A stretch of 13,222 bases of DNA. Origin: Clostridiales bacterium (GTDB lineage: Bacteria > Bacillota > Clostridia > Oscillospirales > Acutalibacteraceae). Each line of letters begins with the position of its first letter. The first letter of the stretch is position 1. The position numbers and the translations under genes were made by a program. The DNA is taken from the NCBI GenBank assembly GCA_020860025.1, contig JAJBVC010000170.1, forward strand, positions 1 through 13,222, written 5' to 3'. The notes under the pieces are model-generated. The model was given only the letters and a program-made list of their open reading frames with translations, was not told the origin of the DNA and searched no databases. Positions 7,210-13,222 of the stretch are shown here, piece after piece.

Positions 7210-7854
7210 TTAAAGAAGCGAATAACCGTAGCCGTTTGCTATAGCGTCTACCCTTTCGCCGTTTTTACAGTGCGGACAGTCATGAGCCGGATATGAAGCG
7301 TAGCCAGGAATGTCGTTCTTATTAAAAATTGTATTAACCTCAACGCCGTCAACTGAATCAACTGCTGAAAAAATTGATGTAATGCCTACTACAGTTCCGC
7401 CGTAATATTGCACGCTTTCCATAGCACGCTCAATAGTTTTACCGCTCGTTATACAGGAAATGAGCAAAAGAACCTTTTTATTAGTAATAAGCTTGCGAAG
7501 ATTGTCACGGAAAATAATATTTCCCTGAGCGTCATATTCGGGACCGAGTACATAAACCGTATTGTCCGGATTCGGATTAAGCATATTAGGACGTGAAAGC
7601 TCGTGAGCGAGATAAGCGCCGAGCGCTTGAGTTTCATACAGGCACAAAACCGAATCGACCTCAATTCCACGCTCTACATAATATTGAGCCATAAGCATTG
7701 CTGCATCTACAGAAACATCATGATTATGCTTAATATCAGACGTTCCTATATAATAATTAAGGTGATTGCTAGAAGAGATAAAATGACCGGGCATAGCGTG
7801 AACAAAAACACGGTCATCTCTTGATGATCTGATTGTATATATTGGATTATTCAT
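7210..7854 (-). CDS. Orotate phosphoribosyltransferase-like protein with degenerate PRPP loop
   Basis: This is a 214-residue cytoplasmic protein with a type I phosphoribosyltransferase fold signature. The segment VLLLISCITSGKT (128-140) aligns with the PRPP loop VLLVDDVITTGKT, keeping the SGKT phosphate-binding end and the following helix and strand (YYGGTVVGI, 150-158). However the two acidic residues that bind the ribose hydroxyls of PRPP are Ile132 and Ser133. A C-terminal CPHC (193-196) could bind metal. Its closest annotation is orotate phosphoribosyltransferase (PyrE) family, but no other pyrimidine gene is nearby and activity is doubtful. The ATG at 7854 has AGGGGG about 8 bases upstream. 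It has its own promoter, and no terminator separates it from the leuA promoter, so read-through into the T-box leader is possible. Confidence 0.7.
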   Translation of the reverse strand: MNNPIYTIRSSRDDRVFVHAMPGHFISSSNHLNYYIGTSDIKHNHDVSVDAAMLMAQYYVERGIEVDSVLCLYETQALGAYLAHELSRPNMLNPNPDNTVYVLGPEYDAQGNIIFRDNLRKLITNKKVLLLISCITSGKTIERAMESVQYYGGTVVGITSIFSAVDSVDGVEVNTIFNKNDIPGYASYPAHDCPHCKNGERVDAIANGYGYSLL

Positions 7855-7896
7855 AATGATCCCCCTAATAAACTTAAATAAATATATATTATATCT

Positions 7897-7925
7897 ATTT
7901 TACATTAGATAAATGTTTTTTTCAA
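7897..7925 (-). promoter_or_regulatory. Probable promoter of the phosphoribosyltransferase-like gene
   Basis: TTGAAA (7920-7925) and TAAAAT (7897-7902) are spaced by 17 bases on the minus strand. A perfect TATAAT at 7888-7893 lies downstream but has no -35 at a usable distance. The surrounding 127-base gap is otherwise AT-rich with no other recognisable element. Confidence 0.55.
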
Positions 7926-7981
7926 CAGGAAAGAACATACAAAATATTGGTAATTATTTGTGTAAATTAGACAAATAGATA

Positions 7982-8923
7982 TTATACTTTATCAATATAT
8001 CTTTCAGCAGTTATTATTCCGTCATTAACGTGAATCTTACAGATTCTTGCATTTCTCCTGTCGCCGTTAAGACCGTCATCCTTAACATCTCTTGCATGAT
8101 AAACGGCGTACCACTGACCGTTATATTTAATCATTGAGTGGTGACCTGTTCCCTCTTCAAACTCATTTGCAGACAATACTGGAGCATAAGTGTTATCATC
8201 GGGATATTTTTCAAACTTAATCTTTGTTAAATCAGTTTCATCAGTCTTTGCTCGTGCATAGCCGATATAATACGTCGGCTGCTGATAGCAATTGCCCGAA
8301 TACATAAGGTAGTGCCAATCGCCCTCTCTAAAATAAAACGCACCTTCTATAGTATGCCAGTTTACGCCTTTTTGATAGCGGTCACGCATATAAATATCCT
8401 CATCAAGAGTAGGAACAACAAGAGTCACAGGCTCTCCCTGAGCTTTAGTAGGAGTAAGAAGTCTGTCAACGACTATATATGTACCGGGTCTTTCTCCCTC
8501 AAATGAGTTGGTTGAATAAAAAATAAACAGACCGCTTTCGTTTTTAACGACATGTGAATCTATTGAAAATGGATGCAAAAGCTGCTGTGCATTTTCAAAC
8601 GGGCCGAGCGGACTTTTACTGCTTGACACGTGCATAGTCTGACGATGACCGCCCTTATCAGGCGTATCGCCGTAAAATTCAAACGAGCAGTACATATAAA
8701 ATGTTCCGTCAATTTCAATTACCGACGGCGCCCAAAACTCCTTAACATCAGGATAAGTGAAAACACAGCCGACAAAGCTCCATTCGCCAAATAAATCATC
8801 AGCCTCATATGCGTAAATTCCGTCGTCACCTGTCGTGTAGATATAAAATCTGCCACCGCTTTCAAAAATAAACGGGTCAGCCTGACCAATATAATTATCC
8901 TTATCAATCTGTAAAAGATGCAT
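7982..8923 (-). CDS. Intracellular glycoside hydrolase family 43 protein (xylosidase/arabinofuranosidase type)
   Basis: This 313-residue protein has the five-bladed beta-propeller signature of GH43. The expected inverting catalytic triad is visible: general base D16 in ADPFIF, pKa-modulating D122 in SIDSHVV, and general acid E193 in TIEGAFYF. GHHSM (260-264) supplies the histidine often seen at the centre of the propeller. It lacks a signal peptide, so it probably cleaves imported short oligosaccharides rather than polymer. I chose the ATG at 8923 because GGAG lies about 8 bases upstream; a TTG 27 codons earlier would add a hydrophobic stretch but has no ribosome binding site and overlaps the promoter. 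Family members act on beta-xylosides, alpha-L-arabinofuranosides or arabinans; the specificity cannot be read from the sequence. The sugar symporter gene lies just upstream. Confidence 0.9.
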   Translation of the reverse strand: MHLLQIDKDNYIGQADPFIFESGGRFYIYTTGDDGIYAYEADDLFGEWSFVGCVFTYPDVKEFWAPSVIEIDGTFYMYCSFEFYGDTPDKGGHRQTMHVSSSKSPLGPFENAQQLLHPFSIDSHVVKNESGLFIFYSTNSFEGERPGTYIVVDRLLTPTKAQGEPVTLVVPTLDEDIYMRDRYQKGVNWHTIEGAFYFREGDWHYLMYSGNCYQQPTYYIGYARAKTDETDLTKIKFEKYPDDNTYAPVLSANEFEEGTGHHSMIKYNGQWYAVYHARDVKDDGLNGDRRNARICKIHVNDGIITAERYIDKV

Positions 8924-8953
8924 AATTATTCTCCGTGTATAAAATTTTTGAGT

Positions 8954-8982
8954 ATTATACAACAGCAGAATTATGATTACAA
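8954..8982 (-). promoter_or_regulatory. Promoter of the GH43 gene
   Basis: TTGTAA (8977-8982) and a perfect TATAAT (8954-8959) are separated by 17 bases on the minus strand. The start would be near 8947, leaving a leader of about 23 bases. The rest of the gap back to the symporter terminator (about 9005-9096) is AT-rich with no feature I recognise. Confidence 0.7.
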
Positions 8983-9096
8983 TAGAAATTTGTAAAAAAA
9001 CCAAAATAAAATTAAATAGTTTTTATTTTGTATTTTAATTCGAAAGCTAAAAGATAATTTGAAAGAAAATTTTTGGCTGATTCATCAAAATACCAA

Positions 9097-9121
9097 AGGG
9101 CTGTCTTACAAAGACAGCCCT
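9097..9121 (-). terminator. Hairpin terminator of the sugar symporter gene
   Basis: AGGGCTGTCTT (9097-9107) pairs perfectly with AAGACAGCCCT (9111-9121) around a 3-base loop. On the minus strand it lies 31 bases after the symporter stop. The following tract TTTGGTATTTTG is only moderately T-rich, so it may be leaky towards the GH43 gene. Confidence 0.75.
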
Positions 9122-9152
9122 CGGTTAATATTGATTTAATAATTTATTATAT

Positions 9153-10712
9153 CTATGCTTCCTGAATGTCGTCAGGATTTTCTGCGCTCTCTTTAGTACG
9201 TTTTGCAATAAGTTCATTGAGCATTCTTTTATGTTCTTTATCAGAAAGCGCATATTTTGCTGTTGGAATAACGGCAAGGAACATTCCGACTGCCGGGAAA
9301 ACCGACAAAAGTATAAACATTGCATTGGCATACGAACCGCCGTTATACGTTATGAAGCTTGCACCGTTTACAAGGTCTGCATTCATAATTTCAATTGCCT
9401 TGTCAGAGAAACCGATATAACCGTAAACAGCAGATTGAATTATTGCGGCAATACCGCCTGAAAGTTTAGTTATAAAGCTTTGACCTGAGAAGAATATACC
9501 ATCGGGACGAATACCGTTATTATATTCCTCATAATCAACACAATCTGCAATCATAACAGACTGCATAACATTAACGCCGCCAAATCCCGCACTTGCAAAG
9601 AAGAACATAACTCCCGTCAGGGCAGAACCGACATAGCCTGTTACATCGCCGTCAAAAATTCTATATATAACATAAAGCATTAAAAACGCAACGCCGCCAC
9701 CGATTGAATAAATATTATAAAGTGTTTTGTTTTCTATTTTTTTAGCGAAGACAGGAGCAAGAGCCATTGAAATAAACTGACCGAGGAATATTCCACACGC
9801 TACAAATGCTACAGATACAAGCATTTTGATATTTATTCCGTTGTCACCGAACAAATTCATAAAGTCGCCGTTGCAAAAATAATATGTTGCAAAGCTCATT
9901 GCAAGGAGCATCATTAACTGAATAGGGCTTCTCAAAATGCCTGATATAAGGATTTGACGAAACGGTTTGCACTTCCACATAATTTTAAAGCTTTCGGTAA
10001 TAGTGTGGCGTTCTTCAGATGTTTTAATTCTCTCTTTAGTTCCAATACCTGCCATTTGGAAACAAATTGTGCTTATTACCGTTAAGACAACAACACCAAT
10101 TAGAAATCCTTTTTGCACAGCGACATTATATTCGGGAGTGCCTGCTGTTAAACCATCTGTAAATACACTGCCAAGTGCCTGACCGATTTGTACTACAAGT
10201 ACACCAATACCGCCTACTCCGGCAACTACTCTTGCAAGGCCCAATATTTTTGAGCGCTGGTCTTGGTCTTCACTCATAAGCGATGTAATACCCCAAATAG
10301 GAACATCACCTACAGTATAAACCATTCCCCAAAGAATATAACTGACGCCTGCCCATATAACAATCATTACTCTGCCTGCACCGGTTGTTGCATTTGTATA
10401 TATACCGTTTACAAATGTAAGTATTGTTATAAGACCTATCGGAATAGGAGCATATATGAGGTATGGTCTGCATTTGCCCCACTTTGACTTTGTTCTGTCA
10501 ACAATGGAACCCATAATCGGGTCGTTAATTGCATCCCACACTCTTGCTATAACAAGAATTACACCTATTGCGGTAACAGGAATATATAACACGTATTGCA
10601 AATAAAACGAAACCAAACCTGTAGCTATGATATTATAAATCATATTTTGACCGAACATACCGGTAAGGTACATACCGGCTTCTTTTTTTGTATAGGTGCG
10701 TTTATCACCCAT
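9153..10712 (-). CDS. GPH-family (MelB/XynP-like) sugar:cation symporter
   Basis: This 519-residue, 12-helix-type membrane carrier belongs to the glycoside-pentoside-hexuronide:cation symporters. The family signature is clear: VWDAINDPIMGS (58-69) gives D60 and D64, equivalent to the cation-binding aspartates of MelB, followed by DRTKSKWGKCRPYL (72-85). A later DCVDYEEYNNGIRPDG and the GQSFITKLSGG helix complete it. Such carriers import di- and oligosaccharides or glycosides with Na+ or H+. Two in-frame ATGs compete: the one at 10718 sits 1 base from AGGAGG (10720-10725), while the one at 10712 has a 7-base spacing, so I chose 10712. With the GH43 gene downstream the likely cargo is a xylo- or arabino-oligosaccharide, by context only. 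Confidence 0.93.
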   Translation of the reverse strand: MGDKRTYTKKEAGMYLTGMFGQNMIYNIIATGLVSFYLQYVLYIPVTAIGVILVIARVWDAINDPIMGSIVDRTKSKWGKCRPYLIYAPIPIGLITILTFVNGIYTNATTGAGRVMIVIWAGVSYILWGMVYTVGDVPIWGITSLMSEDQDQRSKILGLARVVAGVGGIGVLVVQIGQALGSVFTDGLTAGTPEYNVAVQKGFLIGVVVLTVISTICFQMAGIGTKERIKTSEERHTITESFKIMWKCKPFRQILISGILRSPIQLMMLLAMSFATYYFCNGDFMNLFGDNGINIKMLVSVAFVACGIFLGQFISMALAPVFAKKIENKTLYNIYSIGGGVAFLMLYVIYRIFDGDVTGYVGSALTGVMFFFASAGFGGVNVMQSVMIADCVDYEEYNNGIRPDGIFFSGQSFITKLSGGIAAIIQSAVYGYIGFSDKAIEIMNADLVNGASFITYNGGSYANAMFILLSVFPAVGMFLAVIPTAKYALSDKEHKRMLNELIAKRTKESAENPDDIQEA

Positions 10713-10750
10713 AACCATTCCTCCTAAGTTGCTAAAAACACATCTGTATT

Positions 10751-10782
10751 ATTAGCCGAAAATCTAATTATATTATATCGGC
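10751..10782. repeat. Nested dyads over the symporter -10 and start point (candidate operator)
   Basis: Two inverted repeats overlap the promoter. ATTAG/CTAAT arms lie at 10751-10755 and 10764-10768, at the predicted start point. GCCGA/TCGGC arms lie at 10755-10759 and 10778-10782, on both sides of the -10. The arms are only 5 bp, so this is a weak candidate for a repressor site. No regulator gene is in the window. Confidence 0.3.
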
Positions 10783-10800
10783 ATATTGCACAAAATTCAA
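10772..10800 (-). promoter_or_regulatory. Promoter of the sugar symporter gene
   Basis: TTGAAT (10795-10800) and a perfect TATAAT (10772-10777) are separated by 17 bases on the minus strand. The start would be near 10765, giving a leader of about 53 bases. No terminator is visible between the feoB stop and this promoter, so some transcription may run in from feoAB. Confidence 0.75.
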
Positions 10801-10858
10801 GACTTTTATTAAGAGAAATGGTGAATTTATACACATTTTGATTATTGGTCTAATATCA

Positions 10859-12910
10859 TCATATCAAATTCAGAACTTTAGAAATAAAATTTATAATCAT
10901 ACACATAAAGATTCCGACTGAAAGCGGTGTAATTACGGAAAGAAGAGTCCATTTAATACTTTTCGTTTCCTTAAAAATTGTAAGAAGCGTAGTTGAGCAA
11001 GGAAAATGAAACATAGAAAATACGCAAGTACAAAGCGCCGTGACCCAAGTCCAGCCGTTTTGGACAAAAATACTTTTTAAGCTTTCAAGCGACGTATAAT
11101 CAGTCATTTCACCTGTTGAAAGGTAAGCCATAAGCGCAATAGGTATAACTATTTCATTTGCGGGAAATCCAAGAATAAACGCAAGAAGCATTACGCCGTC
11201 AAGTCCAAGCAGTCCGCCTATCGGGTCAAGGACGTCGGCAATACGATTTAAAAGCGAAACATCATAAATATTTATATTTGCAAGAAGCCAAATTATAAGT
11301 CCTGCCGGTGCTGCAACAAGCACTGCTCTTGCAAGAACAAAAAGTATTTTTTCACGAACAGTATCTTTTATAAGTTTCAGAAGCTTTGGCTTGCGGTACG
11401 CAGGAAGCTCCATAACAAACGAACTGCCTACTCCCTTTAAAACAGTAGAGGTCAAAACCTTTGACGTGGCGAACGTCATTATAATCGAAACGAGAATAAA
11501 ACAAAGCAAAATGAGCGCCGATAAAAATGAATTGCTGCAAAAAAACATAGATATAATTGCAATCAGCAAAGGAAAACGACCGTTACACGGCGTCAGTGAA
11601 TTTGTTATAATAGCCACAAGCCGTTCACGAGGAGAATCAATTATTCGGCAGCCTGTTACGCCTACCGCATTACAGCCGCAACCCATACACGTTGTCAGAG
11701 CCTGCTTGCCGCAAGCACCGCATTTTTCAAAGGCAAAATCCATATTAAAAGCAATACGTGGCAATATGCCGAAATCCTCAAGAACAGAAAATAACGGGAA
11801 AAATATCGCCATAGGCGGAAGCATTACGGCAACGACCCAAAGAAGAACTCTTAAAACGCCGCCTACCAAAAGGCTGACAACCGTTTCACCAACACCAAGC
11901 GACGTCATAAAATCGGCAAGCCATATTTCAAAATCATCGAACACGCTGCGTAAAAGCTCTGACGGATAATTTGAACCGACAATAGTCAACCACAAAACGC
12001 CGCCGAAAATAATAAGCATAATAGGTATTCCAGTATATTTGCCGAGAAGCAGTCTGTCAAGTATTTTCTCCCTTATTTCTTTTTTTGAAACACGAGTGCT
12101 GACAACATCATTTGCAATCTCGTCGGATTTTTGAACGATTGATTCAGTCAGTGACTGAACGTATGTTTCGGTATCTATATCAGCATACTTTATTTCATTA
12201 TTTGCAATTCTCTTTAGTTCACTTGCTTTTTTATCGCCTAAATATTTACGAACCGATTCAAAAAACATATCGTTATTTTCAAGCATTCTCATAGAGAAAA
12301 ATCTTGAATGTTCATCCGAATGAAGAACACAGGCTGTTTTTTCACGGATATTTGAAAGTATTTTTTCTATAGATTCATCATAAATCATTTGATTAGGTGA
12401 AAATTCTTCTGCGCCTGTACAAATGAGATGCACGGCTTCAAGCAAAGCGTTAATCCCCTTACCGCTTCTTGCCGTTGCGGATATAACAGGTATACCTAAC
12501 AGACTTTGAAGCTTACAAGTGTTAATCTCGATATTTTTCTTTTTAGCCTCATCTGTAAGATTAAGAAGTAAAACAACCTTGCTTGTAATTTCCAATACCT
12601 GAAGCACGAGTATTAAATTTCGCATAAGCGACGTTGAATCGACAACGCATACAACGCAGTCATATTTTTCAAAGCAAAGATAATCTCTTGCAATTCGTTC
12701 TTCCTCGCTTGAGGAAAGTAAACTGTATGTACCGGGCAAATCTACAAGAGTATAATCATTAAACTTGTAGTAATATTCGCCCTTTGCGCTGTCAACGGTT
12801 TTTCCCGTCCAGTTGCCTGTATGCTGATGAGAACCTGTAATCTCGTTAAAGACTGTGCTTTTTCCCACATTCGGATTACCCATAAGAACTACTTTTTTAT
12901 TATGTTTCAC
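10859..12910 (-). CDS. feoB: Ferrous iron transport protein B
   Basis: FeoB is the GTPase-coupled membrane channel for Fe2+ uptake. The 683-residue protein has an N-terminal G domain with G1 GNPNVGKS (11-18), G2 around HTGNWTGKT (30-38), G3 DLPG (57-60), G4 NLTD (117-120; FeoB proteins commonly lack the lysine of the NKxD consensus) and G5 SATA (144-147). A helical GDI-like region follows to about 290. The membrane part carries the cysteine-rich segment CGACGKQ...CMGCGCNAVGVTGC (397-421), PCNGRFP (441-447) in the first Gate motif, GFPANEI (581-587) and FPCSTT (636-641) in the second. It is shorter than E. coli FeoB (773) but has all core elements. The start is GTG at 12910, overlapping the feoA stop as GTGA with AGGGGTGG just upstream. 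No FeoC or cysteine-rich partner gene follows. Confidence 0.97.
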   Translation of the reverse strand: MKHNKKVVLMGNPNVGKSTVFNEITGSHQHTGNWTGKTVDSAKGEYYYKFNDYTLVDLPGTYSLLSSSEEERIARDYLCFEKYDCVVCVVDSTSLMRNLILVLQVLEITSKVVLLLNLTDEAKKKNIEINTCKLQSLLGIPVISATARSGKGINALLEAVHLICTGAEEFSPNQMIYDESIEKILSNIREKTACVLHSDEHSRFFSMRMLENNDMFFESVRKYLGDKKASELKRIANNEIKYADIDTETYVQSLTESIVQKSDEIANDVVSTRVSKKEIREKILDRLLLGKYTGIPIMLIIFGGVLWLTIVGSNYPSELLRSVFDDFEIWLADFMTSLGVGETVVSLLVGGVLRVLLWVVAVMLPPMAIFFPLFSVLEDFGILPRIAFNMDFAFEKCGACGKQALTTCMGCGCNAVGVTGCRIIDSPRERLVAIITNSLTPCNGRFPLLIAIISMFFCSNSFLSALILLCFILVSIIMTFATSKVLTSTVLKGVGSSFVMELPAYRKPKLLKLIKDTVREKILFVLARAVLVAAPAGLIIWLLANINIYDVSLLNRIADVLDPIGGLLGLDGVMLLAFILGFPANEIVIPIALMAYLSTGEMTDYTSLESLKSIFVQNGWTWVTALCTCVFSMFHFPCSTTLLTIFKETKSIKWTLLSVITPLSVGIFMCMIINFISKVLNLI

Positions 12911-13125
12911 ATAACCACCCCTATATTATCGGCATCTTTCTTGCGTAAAGCAATTTTACTGCCGCATATTTTGTATGCTATCGGAGTTCCGCCAAGACCT
13001 ATATTGGTACATTCAACCCTTTGCCCCGCTACAAATCCTATATCAAACAGCCTTCGCTTAATTTTTGATGAATTAATAGTAATTATGGTAGCGTGCTGAT
13101 TTTCCTTTAAATCAGATAATTTCAT
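12907..13125 (-). CDS. feoA: Ferrous iron transport protein A
   Basis: FeoA is a small cytoplasmic SH3-like protein that supports FeoB. The 72-residue sequence shows the family pattern: a LxDLxxxxxATI start, a central RRLFDIGFVAGQRVE (24-38), then GGTPIAYKICGSKIALRKKDA. The ATG at 13125 has AAGGGGTGG about 5 bases upstream. Its stop overlaps the feoB GTG start by 4 bases, so the two are translationally coupled in equal amounts. No metal-binding motif is expected or seen. Confidence 0.93.
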   Translation of the reverse strand: MKLSDLKENQHATIITINSSKIKRRLFDIGFVAGQRVECTNIGLGGTPIAYKICGSKIALRKKDADNIGVVM

Positions 13126-13159
13126 TTTTCCACCCCTTTATCCAAAGGTGCTTTTTAAC

Positions 13160-13189
13160 ATTCTATGTTTAGGTCAAGATTATTGTGAA
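13160..13189 (-). promoter_or_regulatory. Tentative feoAB promoter
   Basis: On the minus strand TTCACA (13184-13189) and TAGAAT (13160-13165) are spaced by 18 bases, giving a leader of about 27 bases before feoA. Both boxes deviate from consensus. I do not see a convincing Fur or DtxR/IdeR palindrome in the 97 bases available; an iron operator could lie beyond the window edge. Confidence 0.38.
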
Positions 13190-13222
13190 ATTGTATTGAT
13201 TTTTACTTATTCTTTATGATAT

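Noticed and set aside
7955..7977. TATTTGT/ACAAATA hairpin after the GH43 stop as a terminator
   Set aside because: The 7-bp stem is nearly all A-T and no T-run follows on the minus strand, so it is unlikely to terminate transcription.
8923..9004. Longer GH43 start that would add a hydrophobic N-terminus
   Set aside because: It needs a TTG start without a ribosome binding site and would include the GH43 promoter within the coding region; the ATG at 8923 has a good GGAG.
10713..10858. A terminator after feoB
   Set aside because: No stem with a following T-run is visible; only short AT-rich partial repeats are present.
11391..11969. 192-codon open frame on the plus strand opposite feoB
   Set aside because: It lies wholly antisense to well-supported feoB, has no ribosome binding site, and its translation shows no family features; it is a shadow frame.
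13166..13188. TTTAGGTCAAGAT as a DtxR/IdeR-type iron box before feoA
   Set aside because: Only one half resembles the consensus; the mirrored half is missing.

Overview
The window reads as chromosomal DNA of an AT-rich, low-GC Firmicute. It is most likely a gut-type member of the Clostridia (Ruminococcaceae/Oscillospiraceae-like). This rests on the T-box leader on the leucine genes, strong AGGAGG-type ribosome binding sites with GTG alternative starts, a two-domain ECF ATPase gene, a feoA-feoB pair, and a GPH sugar symporter next to an intracellular GH43 enzyme. The lineage is inferred from style and gene content, not from a marker gene. There are no rRNA or tRNA genes, insertion sequences, CRISPR arrays or phage genes. 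The window looks like ordinary core and accessory metabolism.

Layout. (1) Positions 1-3114, plus strand: the 3' part of an energy-coupling-factor (ECF) vitamin or micronutrient transporter operon. It encodes EcfT (5' truncated by the window edge), a fused double ATPase, a substrate-binding S component with two extra N-terminal helices, and a small two-helix DUF4190-like membrane protein. All four genes overlap and each internal start has the same GGAGG ribosome binding site. (2) Positions 3137-3173: a strong symmetrical hairpin that ends both this operon and the convergent one. (3) Positions 7202-3180, minus strand: a consensus promoter, a leucine-type T-box leader, then leuA (type 2), leuB and a trans-aconitate methyltransferase homologue (tam-like). 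leuC and leuD are absent. (4) Positions 7925-7210, minus strand: an orotate-phosphoribosyltransferase-like protein whose PRPP loop lacks the usual acidic pair. (5) Positions 10800-7982, minus strand: a GPH-family sugar:cation symporter with its own promoter and terminator, followed by an independently promoted cytoplasmic GH43 glycosidase; together they suggest import and hydrolysis of short xylo- or arabino-oligosaccharides. (6) Positions 13125-10859, minus strand: feoA-feoB for ferrous iron uptake.

How they work together. The leucine unit is the best-resolved regulatory story: uncharged tRNA-Leu should stabilise an antiterminator (6921-6952) that excludes a terminator (6904-6926). The methyltransferase 18 bases behind leuB suggests a role on a tricarboxylate or isopropylmalate side product. 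The most open questions are the substrate of the ECF transporter, the real activity of the degenerate phosphoribosyltransferase, and the substrate of the methyltransferase. I did not find a clearly new multi-gene system.
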